Below are positions 46,501 through 57,260 of a stretch of 64,000 nucleotides of DNA, one piece after another. Location of the stretch: the NCBI RefSeq assembly GCF_963082655.1, contig NC_081555.1, positions 15,430,817 through 15,494,816 of the forward strand. The letters are read 5' to 3'. Position 1 is the first letter of the stretch; every line of letters starts with the position of its first letter. Under the pieces are notes generated by a model that ran no database searches, had not been told where the DNA came from, and was given only the letters and a program-made list of their open reading frames with translations. The DNA is from Stomoxys calcitrans (Eukaryota > Arthropoda > Insecta > Diptera > Muscidae). A program made the translations under genes and the position numbers.

Positions 46501-46821
46501 TTAAGTTAGGAATTCCGTGCTACTTACAAAATCCTTAATTGTTTTCAATGCCACTCCCCTAAGTTGGTTCATGTCTGATATTGTGTCTCCACCTAAGTAC
46601 CGGTATCTGTTGGACGCGAAAGCCGGGCAATGACAAAGGAAATGCTCCAACGTCTCATCATCTTTCCCGCATGCCCTACACATGCTATCACTTGTCGCAT
46701 CGATTTTACATAAGTGAGCTCGTAGTCCTATGTGTCTCGTTATGATACCAATAGCTACATTGACCTCCTTCTTGCTTCCTTTCAGTAATAGCCTCGTCTT
46801 CTCACGATCTGGATCCCACAT
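46501..46821 (-). pseudogene. LINE polyprotein C-terminus with Cys/His motif
   Basis: This 106-codon segment reads IITRHIGLRAHLCKI, then CRACGKDDETLEHFLCHC and LGGDTISDMNQLRG, ending at the element's stop codon. The C-x2-C-x8-H-x4-C spacing is the zinc-finger-like motif found after RNase H in I/Loa-type LINEs. The same C-terminus ends the plus-strand copy at 57110-57145. Confidence 0.8.
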
Positions 46822-46891
46822 AGGATTTTCGCCGCCCTACCGACCGTTTCGCCTTTCCACAATGTTGCATGCGCATTCGTCACCCACTCCC

Positions 46892-47383
46892 TTAACTCGG
46901 ACTGCGTCGACCCGAAAGGCTTGGGGTAACCAAGTTTATTGACGGCAGTCCTATGGCCTTCACCGCCAAATCGTCTACCCTTTCATTTCCCCTTACTCCG
47001 TTATGGCCCGGCACCCAAACGATGGGGATTTTGCCATCCTCAGAGAAGGCGTTAATCTCCTTCTTACACTGTAAGACTGTTCGTGACCTAACCGTCCTGG
47101 TTGCTATTGCTCTTATGGCAACTTTACTGTCCGCCTGCAGGACCGTATTATGGTCAGGCAGTCTAAAACAGATGTCAGCCCCTGGGTTTTCAATGTAAAC
47201 CCCCAGGCCCACTCTGTCCTCTAGCTTTGATCCATCCGTGTAACATGATCCTCCAGATGGCAATACTAGGGTTCCGTCAATCCAAGACTGTGCCGATGGC
47301 AGCAGTGCGTCGAACTCGACTTCAAGGTTCATCTCAGGTATCCGATCGGAAACCTCTGCCCTTCCCTCCAGGTTTCCTATCAT
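46892..47383 (-). pseudogene. LINE RNase H domain segment
   Basis: This 163-codon segment carries YTDGSK (first catalytic Asp) and PIVWVPGHNGVRGNERVDD (C-terminal RNase H motif). It lacks the block bearing the conserved Glu. It is the best-preserved RNase H of this family in the window. The fold digests the RNA strand after target-primed reverse transcription. Confidence 0.8.
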
Positions 47384-48172
47384 CGCCTCGATTATACCGC
47401 GTAGTATGAACTGCAGCCATCCTTAATCCATTCTCCCATCGCCTTAAGTCTCATAGCCGTAGTGGCTGCCTCACACTTAATCTGTATGTCAATGGGTCGG
47501 ATATCTAGAGTAGTATCCAGTGTCCTAGTGGGTGTGGTCCTGATCGCTCCGCCTATGCCAAGACAACATGTTCTCTGACAACATAGCAGTCCACCAAACT
47601 ACTGAGGCGTAAGTAAGTATTGGTATAATTACGCTCCTCTAGAGCCAGTGGACTATCCTAGGATTCAGGCCCCATTTCGAGCCTACGGCCCGTCTGCATA
47701 ATGCCCAACATCTGTGAGCCTTCTCAGTACGCTCCTGAATGTGACACTTCCAATTGAGTTTCCTGTCCAAGATCACACCTAAGTATTTTGAAGACTTTGC
47801 TAACAAGCGCATTATTTTTTATATGTCAATGGTTGATTAGCTTAGGTTAGGTTTAAGTGGCAGTCTTCCATGCGTCTCATTTAGACGTTTTCGTTCATTG
47901 TGATACCACAGGAACGGGAGGAGGAAGATGCCTCCCAGTTCCTACTGTTGAATCGTCCAGATCGCTTTAAGACGCCCAAAATCAGACAAGCCCTCATAGA
48001 AATGAGAACCTAAAGTGGAACACCTTCTGACTGCCAGTGCAGGACACACACACATCAGAAGTTCAGTCTGTCAGCATTCCGTTCCGCCGTTCTAGCCAGC
48101 GACAGTAAAGCGGTAGACCTCTTCAAGTCTATACCAAGCCACATAATTTTGGCCTAGGCCCTTTGTGACTCT

Positions 48173-48409
48173 TCAGGCCTGATCCTGAAAACTTAACTTA
48201 CAAGTCGCTAGAGGCATACCCACAGCTTCCAGTCCCCCTGGAATGTGTAAGGTAGTTCCCAGCCTCGCAAGCTCGTCCGCTCTACAATTCCCAGGGATAT
48301 CTCTATGGCTAGGCATCCAGAACAGGTGAATTTTGAATTGTTCAGTCATCTCGCTGAGAGATCTGCTATATTCGAGGGCGGTTTTTGAATTCAAAAATGC
48401 GTTCTCCAC
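48173..48409 (-). pseudogene. LINE RNase H C-terminal segment
   Basis: It encodes LFWMPSHRDIPGNCRADELARLG, with the His and Asp/Asn of the RNase H C-terminal motif, and a hydrophobic tail. It belongs to the LINE at 47838-51830. Confidence 0.75.
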
Positions 48410-48714
48410 GGATTAAATGGCTGCCTGGCTGTCTGAGAAGATATTTATGCCAATCATCGTTATGACATTACATCTCAGCCATTCCACCACTTCCTTTATT
48501 GCAAGGATCTCCGCTTGATACACACTGCAGTGGTCGGGTAACTTTTCGATATGACCATTTCTAGATCTTTAGAGTACACCCCAAAGCCCACCTGGTTGTT
48601 TAGTTTGGAACCATCCGTAAGAAGTCTATGTAACATCTATTAACAGGGATATCGTAGTTCCAATCGGTTCTATTAGGAATAGTGGTACAGTATTTTTTTT
48701 AAAAAAGTGGCTCA

Positions 48715-49034
48715 GGAGGCCACCGCAGCGCAGAGGTTAGCATGTCCGCCTATGACGCTGAACGCCTGGGTTCGAGTCCTGGCGAAACCATTAGAAAAAA
48801 ATGTTCAGCGGTGGTTTCTCCCCTCCTAATAATGCTGGCAACATTTTTGAGGTACTATGCCATGAAAAAACTTCTTTCCCAAAAGGTGTCGCACTGCGGC
48901 ACGCCGTTCGGACCCGGCTATAAAAAGGAGGCCCCTTATTATTGAGCTTAAACTTTAATCGGACTCCACTCATTGATATGTGAGAAGTTTGCTCCTGTTC
49001 CTTAGTGGAATGCTCATGGACAAAATTTGCATTT
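48715..49034 (+). mobile_element. SINE nested in the LINE, full length
   Basis: GGAGGCCACCGCAGCGCAGAGG, A box TTAGC, B box GGTTCGAGTCC, then CCCCTCCTAATAATGCTGGC, CGGCACGCCGTTCGGAC and an end with GGAATGCTCATGGACAAAAT. About 320 bp. It is flanked by the 7-bp duplication GCTCAGG at 48710-48716 and 49035-49041, overlapping the SINE's first two bases. This is the best copy for defining the ends. Confidence 0.9.
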
Positions 49035-49857
49035 GCTCAGGTAGGATGTAATCCACACTGGCTGGAACATCGGACATTGCATGAAGAATAACACAGTGTC
49101 CGTAGCCACCACATGACCAAAGAGAAAGCTCCCTAAGACTCACGGCAGTATTCGCAGCAATCTGTATTGCCACAATGTCCAGAGGCATTAGATGTAGCAT
49201 TACATTCAGTATATCAGATGGTGTCGTCCTCAGTGCGGCTGTGATGCGCAAACAAGCCATCTTTTGGATCCGGTTGAGTATTGAATAGAAGGGGGAGTTT
49301 TGAAGCGCCGTCCACCAGCCCACAACACCATATATAGGTATAGTATAAACCCAATTCATGACGCGCCCTCTAAACACCTAACTTTTGCCAATGGTTGAAG
49401 TTCAATTTCCAGTCCAACAAAACACCCAGGTATTTTACGCTGTCTGTAAATGGAACATTCTCTCCTCCCTAGGAGATAGGTTCCACTGAAGGTAACATGT
49501 ATCTCCTGCTGAAAAGAACTACTTCTGTCTTGCACAGATTTATACCTAGACCACTTTCGGTAGCCCACTTTGCTGTTGCACGTAGAGCTTCCTGAAGTAT
49601 ATCTCTTAGAGTGCTGGGACTTTCCCCTTACCGCAATTGTCACTTCATCAGCGACCATTTTTACGCCTTTTTCTTCCAGAGACAATAATATATAGTTAAT
49701 GGCTACATTCCAAAGTAGAGGAGACAGTACACATCCTTCCTCTGCTGACCCATCTTTTTAGATCCACGGATCCCAAGCCTGCCGTAATGCATCTTTTAGT
49801 AAGTAAGTTATTAATAAACTTTCTTACGGTAGAGTTGATGCCTAGGAACTCCAACTC

Positions 49858-50187
49858 CTACATGATTGACGTCGGTATTACATTATTGAAAGCACCTTCA
49901 ATGTCAAGAAATGCTACGATTATATATTCCTTGATATCGAGAGAACCCTTTATGTAGCCGACTAGGTCGTGAAGGGCTGTTTCAGTGGATTTGCCTTTAC
50001 TATATGCATGCTGCTGTTGCGACAGGCGATCACCAGGGATCTTTGCCCTAGGATAAGCTTCTATTAACCTCCCAAAATTCTTCAGCATGAAGGATGATAG
50101 ACTAATAAGACATCTGTGGTAGGGTTTTCCTGCTTTCGGAATGAAAATGACCTTCGTGTCCCTCCATGCCACAGGTTTATATGACAT
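49858..50187 (-). pseudogene. LINE reverse transcriptase N-terminal segment
   Basis: The 109-codon frame contains WRDTKVIFIPKAGKP (RT block 1 region), QHAYSKGKSTETALHDLVG (block 2) and FLDIEGAFNNV, with the first catalytic Asp (block 3). It is intact over this span and belongs to the LINE at 47838-51830. Confidence 0.8.
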
Positions 50188-50566
50188 TCTGATATAGCTT
50201 GTAATTCAACCGATGTTACATCATGAGGACTTGGTTACTTAAAGGAACCTTCTTATCGCTCAAAGGACTTTCGGCTCAGATACAATTTCCCTAATAGTCT
50301 CCGACGAATGCAAATCAATGACAACCTCTCTGGCGCCACGTTGTCCGTTGGAGAATTTCCCGGGAAATTTGTATCAACGAGTAGTTCTAGTCTTTTCTCA
50401 CTAGACATTGTCCATGCATTCTCCGACTTCTGAATATACCCCACCGTAATAGGTCTCGAGGACAGAATCTTCCTTAGCCTAGCGGCGTCAGATGTATCCT
50501 TCACGGAGCTGCAGCATTCTACCCAGTATTTGTTCTGATGCTTTCTCAGCTCGCCCTAATATTTTC

Positions 50567-50914
50567 TTAGCTCAGCCTTGAAGATGTTCCAATTGTGTGG
50601 TGCTCTTGTGACTTTCGCTCTGTTGAAGAGTTTTCTGGAGTCCTTCCATTGGCCAACCAGCTCTGGAGTTCACCACGGCGGTCGCTTTTTGCCCCTTGTT
50701 CCTGTCGTGTGGTGCTCTTGTGGCGTTCGCCCTGTTGAAGAGTTTGCTGCAGTCCTTGCTTAGACCAATCAGCTCTGGGGTCCACAATGGCACTCGCTGT
50801 TGCCCCTTGTCTTGACACTAGGACATGCCGACAAAAGTTGGGATTACATTCCTCTAGTCTTCCACGTATCGATTCAGGATCTGAGAGAATCCTTGGTATC
50901 CAAGCATGCGCCAT
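50567..50914 (-). pseudogene. LINE linker region with a 113-bp tandem duplication
   Basis: The DNA segment starting GTGTGGTGCTCTTGTG at 50594 is repeated from 50707. In protein terms WTPELIGLSKDCSKLFNRA is read, then a diverged second copy. It corresponds to the linker between endonuclease and RT. Confidence 0.65.
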
Positions 50915-51146
50915 TGGTTGAAAAGGAATATATTCCTTCTTGACTGAATCTAGTGCTGCACCTGGCCAGATCTCACAAATCTTTTTTAGCGCACAACGCT
51001 ACATTTCAATTGAGCGTTGATACCCGAAGGCAAATTGTCTGTATCGGCCTCGAGACCAGCCTGCATCGTCACAAACTGGAGGAGATCCAGGAAATTCTGC
51101 AAGGTCATCAAAGTCCTACTGATGACAGTCCATAGACTATCGTAAT

Positions 51147-51683
51147 CTAATAATTCCTAGATATGCAGCCCTGTTCTTCTCCCTTGTCGACAACTGGCAT
51201 CACCAAACTGTCCTTAGCGACATTAGCAAAGGTTCTTGAACCCATCTTACTGTTGTTCGTCCTAGTTCTTTTAGGCATGAGATGCCCTCCAGGTGACCGC
51301 AGCCTTTTGGCTGACTGCAGTGCAGTTTCCGAATCTAGACGTGTAGTCGTTGGAGTATCCTGTGCAACGAATTCCCGAGCCCAATTTAGGGAGTCTCTCT
51401 CCCTATTAGTGAGAGTCTTAGGATCATTCGAGAGAGCGATACGTCTTCTATTATTCCAACCTCTTAAAGAGCGTGTTGGTTTGCCGGCTATGGCCGATGG
51501 CCTAGGCAAATTATAGGCATGCGAAGAAAGAACAGGTTCGGCCTTATCCTTGAGACTCAAACCAGGTGTCCTTGTCAAAAGCCCCTGCTGACCAGTCGTC
51601 TGTCGGCTAGTGGAGCCTGAAGCAGCCGCTCCACCAGTCGAGGTTTTAGTAGCAGACAACATGCTACGGCCTGATAACACCAC
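51147..51683 (-). pseudogene. LINE ORF1-like basic protein
   Basis: This 178-codon open segment is Ser/Thr/Arg-rich with RLRSPGGHLMPKRTRTNN and TFANVAKDSLVMPVVDKGEE, like the start of ORF1 proteins of Loa-type LINEs. The zinc knuckles usual at the ORF1 end are missing because the reading stops at 51147. It lies upstream of the RT segments on the same strand. Confidence 0.5.
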
Positions 51684-51830
51684 CGCAGCTGTTTGGAGTC
51701 CATTCTAAGCCTATTCCCGGGCTTTAGATCTGGCGCTCCACTGGAAACAAACGCGGATCATCAACCGCCTAATGGATACCTCTATCGCAGCTATCCTTGA
51801 GTGACTAAAATTTTTCTTCCAAAAATAATG

Positions 51831-53879
51831 ACCTATTACGAGTTACAGGAAAGTTGTTGCGGAGTGAAATAGGTATACGTCCGCTCCACTCAACGGTTCA
51901 AACAAGAATCATATCGGTATATGTGACAGCTGTTTCTATATATGGACTTCTCTGGGTTATATTAGGTTCGGAAAGGGAAGGACCTCGCGCAATTCAGAGT
52001 TTCAAATTTCAATTCGCGAGTGATTGCGTCTTTCATGGGATTAAGGTCCCAAATCGGCAAATCGATAGTCCTTTTTGGGACATTTTCGGTTCGTATATCA
52101 CGGAATGATAACCAGAATATACCGCCCATCCTATTGTGGGTATAAAACAGATTCTACGACGATTAGCAGGCCAACTCTTCTTAGCTATGCTAAAGTTACT
52201 CTGTACATTTCTTACATAAAAACATAACTTGCCTTCTGATTGTTAACTCAGTGGATGGATCACTCCACCAAACCATAGTCGTATGTTAGGGTAAGGAGAG
52301 AATTAGGACTATGAATCGATAGGTGGTCGTTTTGAGTTTGGAATGTCCGAAGTTGACATTTGCTCTTTTCGCCGGGAATCGATAAATTCTTGTATTGCGT
52401 CAATGTTTAAACACAGGACATTTTTAAAAATCAGCTGCTTTTGGTAATTCAATATCGCAAATCAACTCTAGCCATTGTTAAGCATCAAAAATAAAACGTT
52501 TCTAATAAGGACCAACTCATGGGCAAATTTCAATGTTTTCAACGGAAACTGCAACTGGTCTAATATGGGTATGAAAAATAGACTTAACGATTTCCCTTCA
52601 CTTTTGCAAACCCAAAATTTCATTGCTCAGTGTGATATCCTCCTTTTTTCAGCCTACCTACTCTACTCTATTTTTGGGAATTTCCCAAGCAAAGACCAAA
52701 AGGATGACCATTTACACTTGCTTAAGAGATCAACACCACAAATTAACTTTTTTTTGGCAACCTTTTATGAGTTCACCTTTAGGGGTTCGGGGAAATCCCG
52801 AAAAAAAAACACCTGAGTGTATGCTGCAAAGGGTGAACGCAAAAGATGCAATAAAGCCATCGCCAAGGATTAAAAACCTGTTGTTATAGCGAAAAAAAAA
52901 AAACAGGACTAAGCAACCAGAAAAACACCCGCACATGAGACAATCCCTTCCGTACCCATCCATCGATAACTGACAATGGCCATAGCCCAACAAAGGCCCA
53001 ACACGTTCCAAAGCTGATACAGACTGCAATAGGCAGGCAAAAGGTCAGTTGGCATTGTTATTGCTTTTTAGTATTGGCAGTGACTGAATGAGTGTTTAAG
53101 ATGATGGTGGTGGTGGTGTTTTCAGTTTGTATGGGTCTTGTTTTGGCACGGGTGTTAAGGTGTTAACAAGTGTTTTCAAACCTAATTGATTTCAAGCTGC
53201 CTTTTCCCAACTCACACAGCTGTTATGAAAGACAGACTTTGTGCCAGACAAAGAGATCCTTTTTACCAGCCACAGAAGGAGTTAAAATAGATGATGAGTT
53301 TCTATTGCGCATGTGTGGCTGTTGTTTATTCAACTACCTGCTGTTATATCCTTGCTGCCACATCTTTAACAAATTATTAATCAAAAGGGCGTAAACGTTA
53401 AGAATGACGAAGGCAAAGAAGGAAAGACTTAGGATTGGTTTTGTATTATAACAAATGGGAAGGAAGAGTAAGAGAACTACAAAAAGAGAAGAAACCAAAT
53501 AAAAGTGACAATTAAAGGTGGTGGAAGGTGGTATAGGAGTAAAAATCTAATTTTTTTTTGAAAGGAGGAGTCTTTAGAAAATAGCATATTTTTAGAGGAG
53601 GAATGGTAAAACTGATGGTCAAAGGAGAAAAGACTCGGACGATAGATATATTCAGGGGAGCATTTATAACAGAAGCTTTTAGATGCCGTGGGCGGTAATT
53701 GACATAACCTCAAACATAAATCGAAGTACAAGACAGACAGGTTGACAGACAAGAGCAAATAGACCAAAGGACAGATAGCTAGATATTGAGATGGAAGGAT
53801 AGACAGACGGACAGATATAAAGATAGACAGACGAACTTGCAGAAGGAGCACAAACTCGTTAAACCCGGATGGTATCGAT
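51831..53879. other. Mostly unique DNA, no supportable gene
   Basis: 51880-52150 has a decayed family-A-like stretch (ends near TCCTATTGTGGGTATAAAAC). The remainder is AT-rich. Frames of 74-139 codons (for example 53477-53896 on the minus strand) are low-complexity. Confidence 0.45.
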
Positions 53880-54190
53880 GTTTTCTGAAACACCACAGTG
53901 TCGAGTCACCATGATTGTGGACATGATAACTAAAGGGGATGATAGTGTGAGCGATGAAATTATTGAACTCTACAAGTCAACGGGATCGGGATTTGTAGGT
54001 TGAGGGTAGCAAAGGCTCTGTGCCCCGAATATTTGGCGAAATAGTACGTCGCTTATCCTGGCTGAAAAAGCATGACTTCTGATTGCCTATGGGTACCCTG
54101 ACTGGTCGTTGCAACAGAAGGTCTTTGACGTAGCGCTGAACCTAGGTGATGGCAGACTCTGCAGGATGTGCGAAGACAAAGAGTAGGGGC
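53880..54190 (+). pseudogene. Possible LINE C-terminal fragment
   Basis: One frame reads YGYPDWSLQQKVFDVALNLG, then GRLCRMCEDKE. The C-x2-C pattern resembles the Cys/His motif following RNase H in LINEs, but the second half is missing. Weak evidence. Confidence 0.35.
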
Positions 54191-54352
54191 AATACAGTCT
54201 TTCACTCATATATGGGGTATTTATCACCCGATTTGGATGAATTTTGGAATAATGTGTTGGTTTAAACATGAAACAGATCACACCACATTAGATATGGCTG
54301 TCATATACATCGATATAACGATTTACGGGCTTAAACCCATATACACCAAAAT

Positions 54353-54586
54353 ACAAATGTTACCCTTGAACATTCCATTAGGGAACAGGGGTAAATTTCT
54401 CACATGTCAATGAGTGCAGCCCGATTCAAGTTTAAGCTCAATGATAAGGGGCCTCCTTTTTTATAGCCGAGTCGGCGTGCCGTTCGGACTCTCGCTCTTT
54501 GGAGAGAAGTTTTTACATAGTTACTCACAAATGTAGCCAGCATTAGGAGCGTAAAACCATCAATGAAAATTTTTTTCTGATGGTTT
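54353..54586 (-). mobile_element. SINE body and 3' end, minus strand, head-to-head with next
   Basis: On the minus strand it carries the CTAATGCTGGCTACATTTGT body, CGGCACGCC-type segment and GTTCCCTAATGGAATGTTCA end of the SINE. The tRNA-like head is missing. It abuts a plus-strand SINE fragment at 54590. Confidence 0.8.
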
Positions 54587-54589
54587 GGC

Positions 54590-54695
54590 GCAGAACATCA
54601 GAAAAATTTTCAGCGGTGGTTATCCCATTCCTAATGCTGGCTATATTTGTGTGGTACTATGCCATGTAAAAACTTCTCTCCATGACGCACTACGG
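54590..54695 (+). mobile_element. SINE fragment, plus strand, inverted partner
   Basis: AACATCAGAAAAATTTTCAG continues into GCGGTGGTTATCCCATTCC and CTAATGCTGGCTATATTTGT, then TACTATGCCATGTAAAAACT. The sequence up to ~54645 is inverted relative to 54536-54586, forming a hairpin. Confidence 0.8.
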
Positions 54696-55340
54696 GAGCA
54701 AAGCTGTCTTTTTCAAAATTGGGAAGACTAGGATAGGCAGAAATTCTCATTTTGAGACATCAGCCCGTGCAGTGGCAGGTGACTCAATACCGCCCAACAA
54801 ACAGGGGGCTGACAACGAGACAATCACGACCTCTCTCTCAATAATGGAAAGACTAGGATAAGCAGAGATCCTAATACTAAAATATCAGACAGTGCAGTGG
54901 CGAGAGACCCAATACAGACTAACAAACAGAAAACCGATGACGGATCCATCACCGACTTCAAGATTCGGAATACTGGGATAGGTAAGCGCAGCGACAGGAA
55001 TCTCAATGTAGCCTAATGAAAAGGGAGCCGATGATGGTAGCTTTACCTACTCCAAAGAAGCCCATTTACTTAAGATTGGGAAGACTAAGATAGGCAAAGA
55101 TTTTGGTATTGAAACATCAGGCAGAACAGGGAATGAAAACTCAATACAGCCTAACGAACAGGGAACCGACGATGAAACCATTACCGACTTTATAATGAGT
55201 CGGAAGACTAGGATAGGCAAAGAACCTAATACGATCCCATCAGGCAGTGCAGTGACAGGAAAGTCAATGCCGTCTAAAGAACAGGGATCAGACGATGAGA
55301 TCATCACCAACTCCCAAGATGCCCATTTACTGGAGGACCA
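54680..55340 (+). repeat. Five ~120-bp coding-like tandem units, locus 2
   Basis: 'AAGACTA'-type motif at 54724, 54849, 54969, 55081 and 55204 (spacing 112-125 bp), each followed by GGATAGG, a CATCAG motif, CTAA(C/T)(G)AACA(G/A) and a GATGA-type motif with ATCACC. Units are near 40 codons and read KTRIGK, ETSG, NEQG-type motifs in one frame. The same family as 44891-45150. Element of origin unknown. Confidence 0.65.
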
Positions 55341-55474
55341 ATGATTGAGGTAATCCTGATAAATCACCGGAACGACACTGCTACACACGCTCTGAAAGAG
55401 AAAATCAGCAAGAACAAGATTCATATTGCCTGAATTGAGGAGACGACCCGGAACAAAGTTTCTTGACTGACCAT

Positions 55475-55789
55475 AAATGCAAATTTTACCCATGAATATT
55501 CCGCTGAGGAACAAGGGCAAACTTCTCACATATCAATGAGTGCAGTCCGATTTAAGTTTAAGCTCAATGATAAAGGGCCTTCATTTTATAGCCGAGTCCG
55601 CACGGCGTGCCGCAGTCCGACACCTTTTTGGAGAGAAGTTTTACATGGCATAGTACCTCACAAATGTTGCCAGCATTAGGAGGGGAAAACCACCGCTGAA
55701 AATTTTTTCTAATGGTCTCGCCAGGATTCGAACCCAGGCGTTCAGCGTCATAGGCGGACATGCTAACCTCTGCGCTACTGTGGCCTCCC
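55475..55789 (-). mobile_element. SINE (tRNA-derived), near full length
   Basis: On the minus strand: GGAGGCCACAGTAGCGCAGAGG, B box GGTTCGAATCC, body and 3' end TTCATGGGTAAAATTTGCAT. It is flanked by TGACCATA / TGAACCATA. The 81-codon minus frame (MSAYDAERLGSNPGET...) is a by-product of the SINE. Confidence 0.9.
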
Positions 55790-55829
55790 TGAACCATATC
55801 AACTACCAATTATTCTATGCTAACACTGG

Positions 55830-57260
55830 TACTCGGCCAAAGACCTGGGTTATTTGTCATCACAGTTTGAATTTCATATTTTCCCCAGAGTTGTCAACGT
55901 CGGATGCAACAGTGGTGAGACAGGATGACGGTGAAGCATACCTGGCATAACTTTATCTGCCTTGCGACTCTCCGACACCGCCACCCACGTCGGAGCTGCA
56001 ACGGCTGGTGAGGAAAGCAAAACCAGACAGGAAACGAGGTACTAATAAGGTGCAATGCGAACTCTCACCACATTTCGTGGGGTAGTACCAACACTAATAA
56101 GAGGGGCCAAGCCCTGGCAGAATTCTTGAATACTAACGATTTAATAACACTTAATATTGGTAACACCGCTACCTTTGTTAATAGGATTAGGGAGGAGGTA
56201 TTAGATGTGACGATATGTTCGGAAAATCTAATCGATAAGGTTAAGGATTGGAGGGTCTCCATGGAGCATTCCTTCTCAGACCATCGCTACATAAAGTTTA
56301 GAAGAGCACGGCCAGCACCGAATCCAATAAGCTTCCGAAATAAGTTAAAAACCAACTGGCCAAAATTCGGAAGACTACTCAGAAGAAGATTTGGACAGGA
56401 TAATTTAGATTGTCCAAGCAGAGAAGACATAGACGAAAATGTCAACAGGGGGTCCTTCGAAAATAGCTTTCCTTTTCGGTAAGGAAAATCAGCCTAAGAA
56501 AAACCCTGGATGACCGGGGAGTTTCGCAATATTGGGAAAGAAGTATGCAGACTTTTTAACAGAGCACGTCGTAAAAAAGCGGAAGTTTATTGGGATGTGT
56601 ATTACACACGGCTCAAGAAATGCAATAGGATTGGAAAAACGTGCCTCTTGGAAGCTTTTCTGCGAACAGGTCGATGGCGTTAATGACGCCGTCGAGCTAA
56701 AAAAGTTTCTCTCAAAAACCCATGTCCAAATTGAAACATAAGTAGAGGACATGGTAGTGAGAGCGGAGACAACGGAGGACATGTTGAGGCTTTTGATGAA
56801 ACCCCATTTTCCACAGGATACGAAGGGACTCACGGAGACACCGGAATTATAGAATAATGACGTTGATCGAAAGTTTATAATTACGGAATTTATGGTAAAG
56901 GAACCCTTGAGGAGCTTCCAACCATTTAAGTCAGCCGGACCTGATGGAATATTTCCAGCGTTACCGCAGAAAGAGACAGACTATCTGGTGCCTCATCTGG
57001 CCAATATTTTCACAGCGTGCCTAGGACTCCGAAAGCTTGGCAGGAGGCCAAGGGTGGTGTTTATACCCAAACCCGGCAAGTTATGAACCAACATAGGGGA
57101 GTGGTGTTAAAAAAATTTAAGGATTTTGTAAGTAGCATGGAATTCCTAACATAAAATTTTCTTTTTAGAGGTTACTACTGGCTTAGGTGCATGTCCATAG
57201 AGGCATGGGGCGGATTAATAACTGCACCCTCTTTTCAAGCTAACCTAACCTACTTGTTTT
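55830..57260 (+). mobile_element. Loa/I-like LINE, plus strand, internally deleted
   Basis: It contains the endonuclease C-terminal part (LNIGNTATFVNRIREEVLDV, then an EHSFSDHRYIKF motif with the Ser-Asp-His triad), the linker, and the RT start (FKSAGPDGIFPA, RRPRVVFIPKPGK). At about 57085 it jumps to the C-terminal VLKKFKDFVSSMEFLT and the family 3' UTR with AACCTAACCT. RT core and RNase H have been deleted. The 3' UTR is the same as in 9243-11795 (minus). Confidence 0.8.
56126..56482 (+). pseudogene. LINE endonuclease C-terminal segment
   Basis: This 118-codon frame carries VLDVTICSENLIDKVKDWRV and a MEHSFSDHRYIKF motif, with the SDH triad of the apurinic-type endonuclease. It is preceded by frameshifted sequence of the same domain and belongs to the LINE at 55830-57260. 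Confidence 0.8.

Larger units (their letters stand above)
46372..47790 (-). mobile_element. Loa/I-like LINE, 3' part with RNase H
   Basis: It is the same family as 9243-11795, truncated at its 5' side near 47790. The minus-strand frame 46892-47383 carries the RNase H domain with YTDGSKLEDRVGLGVYIE (first catalytic Asp) and WVPGHNGVRGNERVDDLA (His and Asn/Glu-containing C-terminal motif). The middle (LQADSKVAIRAI) has lost the block around the catalytic Glu. The frame 46501-46821 carries the Cys/His segment CRACGKDDETLEHFLCHC and the C-terminus. The 3' UTR matches the other copies. Confidence 0.85.
47838..51830 (-). mobile_element. Second RNase-H LINE (Loa/I-like), ORF1 to 3' end, deleted endonuclease
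   Basis: Minus-strand order: ORF1-like basic protein (51147-51683), post-endonuclease linker (50567-50914), RT (TETALHDLVGYI, FLDIEGAFNNVIP; 49858-50187), degraded catalytic box region (VADEVTIAVRGK, ~49640), thumb (RITAALRTTPSDILNVML, ~49200), then RNase H ending in MPSHRDIPGNCRADELARLG (48173-48409). The 3' end is near TTAGGTTAGGTTT at 47838. Most of the endonuclease domain between 50914 and 51147 is missing. A SINE at 48715-49034 splits the thumb and RNase H parts. Confidence 0.75.

Noticed and set aside
53477..53896. 139-codon minus-strand Ser/Leu/Phe-rich frame
   Set aside because: It reflects pyrimidine-rich low-complexity sequence with GACAGAC-type repeats; no domain is visible.
55047..55529. 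160-codon minus-strand frame, hydrophobic and Ser-rich
   Set aside because: It is the reverse reading of the ~120-bp repeat units; the coding-like reading is on the plus strand.
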